Origin: Trueperaceae bacterium
Lineage (GTDB): Bacteria > Deinococcota > Deinococci > Deinococcales > Trueperaceae
Assembly (NCBI GenBank): GCA_007121175.1
Contig: SKMG01000087.1
Span: 1 to 8,132 of the forward strand
Reading direction: 5' to 3'
DNA: 8,132 bases
Position 1 is the stretch's first letter; each line of letters opens with the position of its first letter. The notes beneath the pieces are model-generated. The model was not told where the DNA came from, ran no database searches, and was given only the letters and a program-made list of their open reading frames with translations. Positions 1 through 6,166 of the stretch are shown here, piece after piece. Position numbers and translations under genes: made by a program.

Positions 1-1
1 G

Positions 2-775
2 GCCCCGGTGGCGCTGCGCGCGCTCGCGGCCGCCGGCGCCCTGGCGTTGGCGCCGCGTGCGCTGGCTCGCCTGACGCCCGAGCGGACGCTGCGGTTGGCT
101 CCCGGACTGGCGTCGGTGGTGGCGGCGCGGGGCCTGTTCTTCGCCGGGTTCGTCTCGGTCGAGGTCTACCTCGCCCTGATGCTGACCGACCTGCTCGGCC
201 TGTCCTCAGCGGTGACAGGCGCGGTGATCGCCTCTGGTGCCCTGGTGTGGGCTCTCGGCTCGTGGGCCCAGGCCCGACTCGATCGCGGGCGCGAGCCCGA
301 GGCACGCTCGAGGCGCTGGCACCGCCTCGCGCGCCAGCGCGAGCGCCGCGTGCTGTTCGGCACGGTGGTCCTCTTCTCCGGACTGGTCACGCAGCTAGCG
401 GCACTCGTGGCGGCCGGTCCGTCGGGCGCCGGGACAGCGGCCGCGCTCGGCCTGGCGTCGCTCGGCTGGCTGGTGGCCGGGCTCGGCATCGGCTTCGCGC
501 ACGCGGGCTCCACCGTGCTGGCGTTCGAGCGGGCCGAGCTCGAGAGCGTCGAGGCAGGCACCGTGTCCGCGGCCCTGCAGCTCGCCGACGGCGTCGGTGC
601 GGCGATCGCGACCGGCGTGGCGGGAGCGCTCCTGGCGCTGCTGGCGCCGACGTCGGGGCTCGCGCTCGGCGTGGGCGCGGCCTACGCGGTCGGGATCGGC
701 GCGGCCGGGCTCAGCCTGCTGGCGGCAGCCCGGATCGGCGCCCCGCCACTGCGTTCCAGCCCAGCAATGCCGTGA
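2..775 (+). CDS. MFS-family transporter, C-terminal part (5' end outside window)
   Basis: The frame is open from the first complete codon at 2 and ends at TGA 773-775, so only the last roughly 258 residues are visible. The true start lies upstream, and the GTG at 8 is only an internal Val codon. The protein is dominated by Ala/Leu/Gly/Val-rich hydrophobic segments, about six, with a basic Arg-rich cytoplasmic loop (around 275-355) between them. This layout matches the C-terminal half of a 12- or 14-helix major facilitator transporter. The late segment with an acidic patch and the run AALQLADGVGAA resembles the drug-efflux branch of MFS. That family assignment comes from general character, and the substrate is unknown. 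The last 65 bp overlap the 3' end of the convergent dsbB-like gene. It is on the opposite strand from the sugar operon, so there is no evidence that it serves that pathway. Confidence 0.75.
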   Translation, partial: APVALRALAAAGALALAPRALARLTPERTLRLAPGLASVVAARGLFFAGFVSVEVYLALMLTDLLGLSSAVTGAVIASGALVWALGSWAQARLDRGREPEARSRRWHRLARQRERRVLFGTVVLFSGLVTQLAALVAAGPSGAGTAAALGLASLGWLVAGLGIGFAHAGSTVLAFERAELESVEAGTVSAALQLADGVGAAIATGVAGALLALLAPTSGLALGVGAAYAVGIGAAGLSLLAAARIGAPPLRSSPAMP

Positions 776-1148
776 TGATCGTGAACGCGATTCCCGAGAG
801 CAACGGGATCGTCACGAAGCCGAACCACTCGATGTACTGGACGGTGCACGGAACGCCGCCACGGCACACGCCTGGCGGTGCGATCGACGGCACGCGCTGG
901 ATCAGGTAGTGGTACCAGGCGGTGAGCGCCCCGAGCAGCGCCAGCGGCAGCCCGTAGCGCCAGGCGCGCTCGTCGCGGCTGAACACCGCCACGGCCAGCA
1001 CGCCGACCAAGGGGTACATGAAGATGCGCTGCCACCAGCACAGCGCGCACGGCACGAAGAGACGGACCTCCGAGAAGTACAGGGAGCCGGCCGTGGCGAC
1101 GATGGCCACCACCCAGGCGGCGTAGGTGCGCGCCAGGGCGGGCGTCAC
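711..1148 (-). CDS. DsbB/BdbC-like disulfide bond formation membrane protein
   Basis: Integral membrane quinone-linked oxidase that would reoxidise the DsbA-like protein encoded just upstream. The 145 residues show four hydrophobic segments at roughly 8-26, 40-58, 64-84 and 108-132. The first extracytoplasmic loop carries the redox pair C34-A-L-C37 followed by WWQR, typical of the DsbB/BdbC family. The second loop carries C95 and C101. The length matches BdbC-type proteins, which are shorter than E. coli DsbB. The start is GTG at 1148; an in-frame TGA near 1210 and the absence of other start codons in between leave this as the first usable start. No clear Shine-Dalgarno is visible. The gene lies 85 nt downstream of dsbA on the same strand, suggesting co-transcription. 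Its stop (TGA, 713-711) lies inside the convergent MFS gene. The four-cysteine pattern makes the family call strong; orthology to a named gene is not claimed. Confidence 0.9.
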   Translation of the reverse strand: MTPALARTYAAWVVAIVATAGSLYFSEVRLFVPCALCWWQRIFMYPLVGVLAVAVFSRDERAWRYGLPLALLGALTAWYHYLIQRVPSIAPPGVCRGGVPCTVQYIEWFGFVTIPLLSGIAFTIITALLGWNAVAGRRSGLPPAG

Positions 1149-1233
1149 GAGTACCCCGGGGGTCGCAGTGAGCGGGCCTGCGAGCGCAGCGCGCGCTCCG
1201 CTCCGGCGCGGTCATCTCCGATCCGGCCGGTGT

Positions 1234-1857
1234 TCAGCGCAGCGCCGCCTCGACGGCTCGGCGAATCTCCGCGAGGGTCGCGGAGGGCAGCGGCGAGCCG
1301 TTCACGACCACCGAAGGCGTGCCGCGCAGGTTGAGCCCGGTGGCGACGGCGCGGTCAGCCCGCACGCGCTGGAGGCTCTCGTCTGAGGCCAGGCAGGCGC
1401 GAAACGGCTCCGGTTCGATCCCGGGCGCGTACATCAGGGCCAACTCCTCGGCGCGGCGAGCGTTGTCGAGCTCACCCTGGGCGCGGTAGAGCGGCGGCTT
1501 CATCTCCCAGAAGGCGTCGTTGCTCTGCTGGAAGACGCACTCGCCGATGCGCGCGACGTGCTCGGAGGCAGGCCCCAGCACCGGGAAGTGGACGAACACC
1601 AAGCTCGCCTGGCCGGTGTCGACGAACTCGCGCTTGACCTCAGGCAGCACGGCCAGCTCGAACTGCCCGCAGGCCGGACAGCGGAAGTCCTCGAAGACCG
1701 CGATCACGACCGGGGCATCGGCCGCGCCGAGGCGCGGATTCTGGCGCAGGTCGAGCTCGGCTGCCCCTGAGGCGCCGAAGCGCGGCACGAGCACGATGGC
1801 CGCGATCGCGATCAGCGCGATCACGACCGTAGCGATGGTGAGCTTCTGCGGAGTCAT
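1234..1857 (-). CDS. DsbA-family thiol:disulfide oxidoreductase, membrane-anchored
   Basis: Thioredoxin-fold oxidase that introduces disulfides into exported proteins. The 207-residue protein begins with a short polar stretch and a hydrophobic segment at about 6-25, acting as an uncleaved anchor or signal peptide. The mature domain carries the active site C60-P-A-C63 after VFEDFR, and the cis-proline loop G179-T180-P181 followed by SVVVNG. Both are hallmarks of the DsbA/Thioredoxin_4 group. Two further cysteines, C107 and C155, could form a structural disulfide. The gene is followed at 85 nt by a DsbB/BdbC-like gene, its natural redox partner. ATG at 1857 lacks a Shine-Dalgarno, but TACACT lies 7 nt upstream, suggesting a leaderless transcript. 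It sits 34 nt after the sugar isomerase, so read-through from that operon is also possible. The functional link to the sugar genes is probably nil. Confidence 0.92.
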   Translation of the reverse strand: MTPQKLTIATVVIALIAIAAIVLVPRFGASGAAELDLRQNPRLGAADAPVVIAVFEDFRCPACGQFELAVLPEVKREFVDTGQASLVFVHFPVLGPASEHVARIGECVFQQSNDAFWEMKPPLYRAQGELDNARRAEELALMYAPGIEPEPFRACLASDESLQRVRADRAVATGLNLRGTPSVVVNGSPLPSATLAEIRRAVEAALR

Positions 1858-1864
1858 GCGCGCC

Positions 1865-1895
1865 AGTGTACTGTTCTGCAGCAGCGAGCGGTCAC
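1865..1895 (-). promoter_or_regulatory. Candidate leaderless promoter for dsbA
   Basis: On the minus strand TACACT (1870-1865) fits the TANNNT -10 pattern and ends 7 nt before the ATG at 1857, so transcription would begin at or next to the start codon. GTGACC (1895-1890) is a 4/6 match to TTGACA but with a long 19-nt spacer. It overlaps the isomerase stop codon. No Shine-Dalgarno is present, which fits a leaderless message. Confidence 0.45.
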
Positions 1896-3307
1896 GCGTG
1901 CCGATACGTCTCCCAGCCCAGGTAGTTCGAGAACGCTTCGTCGAGTACGCTCGCCGTGCTGGACTGGGTCATGGCGACGTGGTGCTCGAACCCGTGCTGG
2001 CAGACGTACCGCATGAGCTCCTGCAGGCGCGGGACCACGGCGACGGCATAGGTCCCGAAGGTCTCGAGCGGGTCGTCGGTGAGCTGGCCTTCGCCGACGT
2101 ACGCGCGGATGACGCCATCGGCGTCGGAGGTCGTGACCCGTCCATAGGTCAGCGGTCCTGCTGGGGTCCGCCCAGCGAGTGCGCCGTAGGTGTTCTCGAC
2201 CCCCAGGGTGGAGCCGAGGATCGGGGCGGTGGCGATCTTGCCGCCCGGGATGAAGCTCTTGGCCCAGTTGCCACAGTGGAACAAGACGCAGCGGTCCGGG
2301 TCGTCGGCGTAGTTGTTGTTCCAGTCCACCAAAGCGCTCGGCTTTCCGGATGCGAGCTGCATGGCGACCATGGTGACGACACCGGTGACGTCGACTTCGC
2401 AGGCGCTCGGGAGGAAGCCCTCGCTCATCATGCTCATCGAGGTGCAGACGTTGCAGCCCCAGTTCTGCTGCACGGAGGTCCAGCACTGGATCGCGGTCGC
2501 GTCGATCCGGTTCTCGCGCATCCAATCGCGCAGCGCGAGGTCGAGCCGCGCCATCTGCGTGAGGCGATCGCTGGGAACGCCAGTCGCCGGGAGGAAGGAG
2601 GTCATCTCCTCCACGCGCGCCTTCACCTCCGCAGCATCGCGGCCATAGCGCTCGGCAGCGCCGAGGATCTCGGAGAGATCGACCGTCGAGACGTTGATTC
2701 CCGCGCGATCGAGGATCTTCTCCGAGTAGCGAACGGTGTTGAAGGCTCCCGGCCGCGCGCCCACGGCCCCGACCCGCAGCCCACGGATGCCCGCCACCAC
2801 CCGGCAGACTGCCGCGAACCGCCGCAGATCCTCGCCGAAGGAGGGATCGTCCGGATGGATGGTGTGGCGCGCGGTCAGGGTGAACGGGATGGCGCGCTGT
2901 TTCAGGTTGTTGCAGACCGAGATCTTGCCGCAGAAGGCGTCGCGGCGAGTCGACGGCGACAGCTGATCGAGCGAATCGGGATAGGCGTGAACGAGCACGG
3001 GGACGTTCAACCCCGAAATCCGCAGCGTGTCCACCACGGCCTTCTCATCGCCGAAGTTCGGCAGGCAGACGAGCACTCCGTGGATCTCCCGCTCGTGAGA
3101 GCGAAACAGATCGGCGCACGCCTCGGCATCCGCGTAGGTCTGCACCCCGCCGAGGTGGGTGGCCTGCTCGTCGAGGAGGATCGCCCTGATGCCTTCGCGC
3201 TCCAGGAGCTTCCCGATGTCGCTCCGGGCCTCCGTCACCAGGTGGTCTGGGAAGAACTCGCGGTTGCCGATGATCACGCCGAGCGTGACCTGAGAGTCTG
3301 GTTTCAT
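1892..3307 (-). CDS. Sugar isomerase of the L-fucose/L-arabinose isomerase fold
   Basis: Predicted cytoplasmic, metal-dependent aldose-ketose isomerase of 471 residues, clearly shorter than E. coli FucI (about 590) but typical of the compact FucI-like group. The N-terminal half looks like alternating Rossmann-type strands, for example the region around LVCLPNFGDEKAVVDTL (79-95). The C-terminal half carries the family's metal and active-site positions: C303-E304-V-D306, then D328 in LVDWNN, and H442-H443 in a HHVAM context, plus FHCGN at 343-347. Cysteines at 285 and 288 (WGCNVC) precede the metal region. ATG at 3307 is supported by GGAGGT (3322-3317), 9 nt upstream. It is the third gene of the kinase-aldolase-isomerase operon, 82 nt after the aldolase. 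It would make the ketose that the kinase phosphorylates. The fold is clear but the sugar cannot be named: fucose, arabinose, a deoxy-sugar or a sulfosugar are all conceivable. Confidence 0.85.
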   Translation of the reverse strand: MKPDSQVTLGVIIGNREFFPDHLVTEARSDIGKLLEREGIRAILLDEQATHLGGVQTYADAEACADLFRSHEREIHGVLVCLPNFGDEKAVVDTLRISGLNVPVLVHAYPDSLDQLSPSTRRDAFCGKISVCNNLKQRAIPFTLTARHTIHPDDPSFGEDLRRFAAVCRVVAGIRGLRVGAVGARPGAFNTVRYSEKILDRAGINVSTVDLSEILGAAERYGRDAAEVKARVEEMTSFLPATGVPSDRLTQMARLDLALRDWMRENRIDATAIQCWTSVQQNWGCNVCTSMSMMSEGFLPSACEVDVTGVVTMVAMQLASGKPSALVDWNNNYADDPDRCVLFHCGNWAKSFIPGGKIATAPILGSTLGVENTYGALAGRTPAGPLTYGRVTTSDADGVIRAYVGEGQLTDDPLETFGTYAVAVVPRLQELMRYVCQHGFEHHVAMTQSSTASVLDEAFSNYLGWETYRHA

Positions 3308-3389
3308 GCTGCCGAGACCTCCATTCCTCGTTGGTGCTCGAGCGCTCGAGCCGTATCAGTCGCCGAGGTAGCGCCCATCTGTCGCTGCA
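3308..3389. other. Aldolase-isomerase intergenic gap with a 16-bp palindrome
   Basis: This 82-nt gap contains a perfect 16-bp palindrome, GCTCGAGCGCTCGAGC, at 3336-3351, upstream of the isomerase ribosome-binding site. As RNA it could fold into a 6-bp stem with a GCGC loop. No convincing -10/-35 pair is visible on the minus strand, so the isomerase is probably transcribed from the kinase promoter. The palindrome could be an operator or an mRNA processing or stability element; nothing decides between these. Confidence 0.5.
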
Positions 3390-4280
3390 TCACACCTCCG
3401 GCGCGTGCTGCGCGCGACGGCGGGAGACGTCGGCGGCCCGACCTGCGCTGCCGAGGAGCCCGATGACGTGCCTGGTCTTCCGTTCGAAGAACTCGACGCC
3501 GTGCGCGACGAGTTCGTGGTACGGCGGGTAGCGGTCGTCGCCGACCTTCTGCTCGAGTTCCTCCCAGGCGTGCCTGGCGATCCCGGAGTAGAAGTGGACG
3601 TTGCTGATGCCGGCCGCGACGATGGCTGGGTAGATCGCATCAGGCAGTCCCGATCCGCCGTGCATCACCAGCGGGACTTCGGTGATCGCGGCGATCCTCG
3701 CGACGAGCTCCAGGTCGATCCTCGGCTCGCCGCTGTAGGGTCCGTGGACGTTGCCGAAGGAGATCGCCAGCGAGTCGACTCCGGTTCTGCCGATGAAGTC
3801 CAGCACCAGCTCTGGATCGGTCTCGTAGCCGGTCGGGTCCGCCGTGCTCCCCCGCACCGCGGAGCCGCCAACCGACCCCAGTTCGGCTTCCACGCACGCA
3901 TCGAGTGCGTGCGCCAGCTTGACGATCTCCCGGGTCTTCGCGACGTTCTCCTCGAAGGGGAGGTCGGACCCATCGAACATGACGGAGTCTACGCCCAGCT
4001 TCACCGCTCGCGCGACCTGTTCGTAGCTCTTGCCGTGCTCCAGTTGCACCGCGACCGGAACCGCGGCGCGCTCCGCTGCGCTCAACAGCAGCGGCAACGC
4101 GAACTCCATCGGTATCCCGGCGAACACCTCAGGAGCCCAGCCCAGGGCGAGCGGAGAGTCGAGCGCCTCGGCCGCACGGATCGCCCCGAGCGTCATCTCG
4201 AGATTGCCTCCGAGCACGTGCGGGATCGCGTGACCGTGGCTGCGCGCGCTGCGCTGCAGCGCAGAGAGCTTGTGGATCAT
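3390..4280 (-). CDS. Class II (FBA/GatY-type) ketose-phosphate aldolase homologue with altered active site
   Basis: TIM-barrel, Zn-dependent aldolase family that splits ketose phosphates into DHAP and an aldehyde. The 296-residue protein aligns by eye with GatY/KbaY (about 285 aa) end to end. Matching motifs are N26-L-E28, S42-P, FDGS-LPFEEN (102-112), V130-E-A-E-L-G (130-135), F175-GNVHG and H207-GGSG. The metal ligands corresponding to GatY H83, H180 and H208 are kept as H82, H179 and H207. The catalytic Asp before the first His (LDH in the family) is Glu here (L80-E81-H82). The family's KIN(V/I) Asn is His (V228-H229), and the AFN Asn near residue 23 is Leu. These changes argue against a standard fructose- or tagatose-bisphosphate aldolase. 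Its ATG overlaps the kinase stop by 4 bp (ATGA) and has no Shine-Dalgarno, implying translational coupling to the kinase. The exact substrate is unknown. Confidence 0.85.
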   Translation of the reverse strand: MIHKLSALQRSARSHGHAIPHVLGGNLEMTLGAIRAAEALDSPLALGWAPEVFAGIPMEFALPLLLSAAERAAVPVAVQLEHGKSYEQVARAVKLGVDSVMFDGSDLPFEENVAKTREIVKLAHALDACVEAELGSVGGSAVRGSTADPTGYETDPELVLDFIGRTGVDSLAISFGNVHGPYSGEPRIDLELVARIAAITEVPLVMHGGSGLPDAIYPAIVAAGISNVHFYSGIARHAWEELEQKVGDDRYPPYHELVAHGVEFFERKTRHVIGLLGSAGRAADVSRRRAQHAPEV

Positions 4281-5860
4281 GGTGCGCTGCCCGACGTCTC
4301 ACGAGCTCCTCGGTGCTGCGCATGCTTGTGCCGGAGCGCAGCGAGGTCCACGAAGCGCTCCCTGAGGTTCTCGTAGAGCGCCCGGTAGATGGCGTAGTAG
4401 TCCATGTACCGCTCGTGCAGTTCCTGATCGGGCTCCATCGGCTCGATGTACTCGGCCTTCTCCCGCGCGATCGAGTAGTCCGGAAACATGCCGACGGCCT
4501 TCCCGGCGAGCAGGCAGTCTCCGTACGGTGCGCCGATCCGGTTCTCGAGCAAGACCGTCGGTTGGTTGAACACGTTGGTGATGATCTGGCGCCAGAGAGT
4601 GCTCTTCGCCCCGCCTTCGTTCATCACGATCGGGAAGTTGAGCGTGCCGAGGTCGTGCCGGATGATCTCGTAGGAGTGCCACAGCGCATACGCGACGCTC
4701 TCCATCATGCCCCTCACGACGTGAGCCTTGGTGTGGTGGAGCGAGAGCCCGAAGATGACCCCACGTGCGTGAGGGTCCCATATCGGCGTTCGCTCGCCCA
4801 TGAGATAGGGGAGGATCACCAGCCCTTCGCAACCGGGCTCGACGCGCTCGGCCTCGTAGTTCAGCAGGTCATACGCACTGACGCCGGCGATCTTCTCGAT
4901 GGACACCTCGAGCGGCGAGAAGCTGTCCCGCATGTAGCGGATGAGCTGGCCTCCGGTGGTCGTGGTGGGGATGACCACGTAGGTGTTCTCCGAGTCCACC
5001 GTGTAGGCACAGTTGATCATCGTGTCCAGGAAGTTCCGGTTCTGGTGGATCACGCCGAAGTTCCCGCACGTGCCGAGGTTCATCTGGATGTCGCCCGGGT
5101 CGATGGCCCCGCCACCGAGCCAGCCGGCACAGGCGTCTACCTGTCCCGAGACCACCGGCGTCCCCGCAGCCAGCCCGGTCTGCGCGGCGGCCTCGGCGGT
5201 GACCGAACCGATGATGGCTTCGCACGGGGTCACGCTCGGGAGTAGCGACCGATCCAGGCCCACCCGCTCCAACAGCGCTTCGTCGAAGGTGTTCGCACGG
5301 ATGCTGTACGCGATGCCGTAGAGGGGCCCGGAGCTGTAGTTGATGTTGCTGACGCCGGTCAGCTTGAACTTGATGTAGCTGTCGGTCGTGTGGATCATCG
5401 CGATGCGATCGAAGACCTCCGGGCGGTTGTTGCGCTCCCAGAGCACGTTGACCAGCGACGGATGATCTTCGAGCCGGTTGCCGGTCACCTCGAACAACCG
5501 TCTCTCGCCGATGCGCTCCTTGAGCCACGCGACCTCGGCCGTGGCCCTCCTGTCCATCAGGTTGTAGGCGTGGCAGAGCGGAGTGCCGCTGGCGTCGAGC
5601 AGCACCAACGAGGGCAGCGCGCTCGAGGTGGCGATCGCCGCGATCTCGCAGGGCCGAACACCGCTCCTGCTCAGGCACTCCCCGAGGATCTCGCAGGTGA
5701 CCCGCCAGTAATCCTCGACCCGGTGCTCGGACCACGTGGGTCGGCTGGCGACGATCTCGTACTCCCGGAACGCGTATGCCAGGACATTCAGCTCCGCATC
5801 GGTGATGCAGCCCTTGGCCCCGCCGGTTCCATAGTCCAATCCGAGCAGGTACCTTGGCAC
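4277..5860 (-). CDS. FGGY-family carbohydrate kinase (xylulokinase/fuculokinase-like)
   Basis: Cytoplasmic ATP-dependent kinase that phosphorylates a ketose or polyol. The 527-residue protein shows the actin-like FGGY fold: phosphate loop 1 in GLDYGTGGAKG (7-17), a substrate-contact D103-R-R after NLM, and the catalytic base region SGQVD242ACAGWLGGGA. It also has phosphate loop 2 G263-T-C-G266, the second FGGY signature around G355-ERTPIWDPHARG-VIFGL (355-372), and the adenosine motif EGGAKSTLW (415-423). It is somewhat longer than xylulokinases (about 480-500), with an extra His/Arg-rich C-terminal tail. The start is GTG at 5860, chosen because AGGAGG (5870-5865) sits 4 nt upstream and the protein begins at the expected family N-terminus. 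It is the first gene of the operon and ends in an ATGA overlap with the aldolase. By analogy with FucK and RhaB it may phosphorylate C1 of the ketose. The substrate is not determinable here. Confidence 0.9.
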   Translation of the reverse strand: MPRYLLGLDYGTGGAKGCITDAELNVLAYAFREYEIVASRPTWSEHRVEDYWRVTCEILGECLSRSGVRPCEIAAIATSSALPSLVLLDASGTPLCHAYNLMDRRATAEVAWLKERIGERRLFEVTGNRLEDHPSLVNVLWERNNRPEVFDRIAMIHTTDSYIKFKLTGVSNINYSSGPLYGIAYSIRANTFDEALLERVGLDRSLLPSVTPCEAIIGSVTAEAAAQTGLAAGTPVVSGQVDACAGWLGGGAIDPGDIQMNLGTCGNFGVIHQNRNFLDTMINCAYTVDSENTYVVIPTTTTGGQLIRYMRDSFSPLEVSIEKIAGVSAYDLLNYEAERVEPGCEGLVILPYLMGERTPIWDPHARGVIFGLSLHHTKAHVVRGMMESVAYALWHSYEIIRHDLGTLNFPIVMNEGGAKSTLWRQIITNVFNQPTVLLENRIGAPYGDCLLAGKAVGMFPDYSIAREKAEYIEPMEPDQELHERYMDYYAIYRALYENLRERFVDLAALRHKHAQHRGARETSGSAP

Positions 5861-5864
5861 AGCG

Positions 5865-5870
5865 CCTCCT
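5865..5870 (-). promoter_or_regulatory. Ribosome-binding site fixing the kinase GTG start
   Basis: Minus-strand AGGAGG is a perfect anti-SD match, 4 nt before the GTG at 5860. It supports that non-ATG start over any internal methionine. Confidence 0.7.
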
Positions 5871-5898
5871 CAAGCTGGTTAGGGATGTGCGTGGCACG

Positions 5899-5907
5899 AC
5901 TATACCA
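5899..5907 (-). promoter_or_regulatory. Candidate extended -10 promoter of the kinase-aldolase-isomerase operon
   Basis: Minus-strand TGGTATAGT combines a TGN extension with TATAGT, a 5/6 match to TATAAT. The start of transcription would fall near 5892, giving a leader of about 32 nt that includes the AGGAGG site. No good -35 box is visible, as is common for extended -10 promoters. The -10 lies partly inside one copy of the 9-bp inverted repeat, where a bound repressor could block transcription. Confidence 0.5.
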
Positions 5908-5988
5908 GGCTGCCTGCCGGGCCCGGCCGAGGTGGGCCCGCCAGCGGCAGTGCCGCCGGCCGCGGCGCAGCCGAGGAGTGCCTGGTAT
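5902..5988. repeat. Inverted 9-bp repeat GCCTGGTAT (candidate operator half-sites)
   Basis: ATACCAGGC at 5902-5910 is the reverse complement of GCCTGGTAT at 5980-5988. Both copies are followed after a short gap by TGCC when read in the GCCTGGTAT direction. The 69-bp separation is close to a whole number of helical turns in scale, but it is not proof of looping. One copy covers the kinase -10 element. It is only a candidate site. Confidence 0.3.
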
Positions 5989-6064
5989 CGCAGCTGCCGC
6001 CGGCCGCCGATCCCCGTGTGCTCGGCGGCGTGTCGCGTTCCGTCGGAGCCGCGCGGCACGACGC

Positions 6065-6073
6065 TGCTAGACT
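6065..6073 (+). promoter_or_regulatory. Candidate extended -10 promoter of sod
   Basis: TGCTAGACT contains a TGN extension and TAGACT, which fits TANNNT. Transcription would begin near 6080, giving a leader of about 87 nt before the ATG at 6167. There is no convincing -35. The leader includes a 12-bp self-complementary sequence (6101-6112) nested in a weak longer hairpin (6088-6093 with 6110-6115). Confidence 0.4.
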
Positions 6074-6166
6074 CTCACGTACCAGCACGGCGCCGCGTCT
6101 CGCACGCGTGCGCCGTCGGTCCCGGTCGCTGTGGATGCCCGACCGGTGTTCGAGAGAGGAGCCGAC

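Larger units (their letters stand above)
5861..6166. other. Divergent control region between the sugar operon and the superoxide dismutase gene
   Basis: This 306-bp non-coding stretch separates the minus-strand kinase from the plus-strand sod. It holds one candidate extended -10 promoter in each direction. It also has an inverted pair of the 9-mer GCCTGGTAT (minus-strand copy at 5910-5902, plus-strand copy at 5980-5988), and two self-complementary 12-mers at 5916-5927 and 6101-6112. It contains no recognisable transcription-factor gene, small RNA or riboswitch. Confidence 0.55.

Noticed and set aside
682..1215. Minus-strand frame overlapping dsbB, with an ATG just after the dsbA stop
   Set aside because: Arg/Ala-rich sequence without domain features. 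The alternative frame holds the full DsbB/BdbC motif set, so this is a shadow despite the well-placed ATG.
1520..3466. Very long plus-strand open frame (648 codons) antisense to dsbA and the isomerase
   Set aside because: It is a typical high-GC shadow: no recognisable domain and low-complexity Arg/Ala/Gly/His content, while the opposite strand carries proteins with clear family motifs.
3390..4280. Naming the aldolase fba or gatY
   Set aside because: The Asp to Glu, Asn to His and Asn to Leu changes at active-site positions make the standard activity doubtful.
4313..5245. Long plus-strand frame antisense to the kinase
   Set aside because: No family features; the minus strand encodes a complete FGGY kinase with all motifs.
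1892..5860. Assignment of the operon to a sulfoquinovose (sulfoglycolytic) pathway
   Set aside because: Some sulfosugar isomerases share the fucose-isomerase fold, but no sulfoquinovosidase, sulfonate transporter or sulfolactaldehyde enzyme is in the window, and an FGGY kinase is not a marker of those pathways.
6131..6166. Upstream GTG start extending superoxide dismutase by 12 residues
   Set aside because: The extra residues do not match the family N-terminus, and a good AGAGGAG site lies 5 nt before the ATG at 6167.
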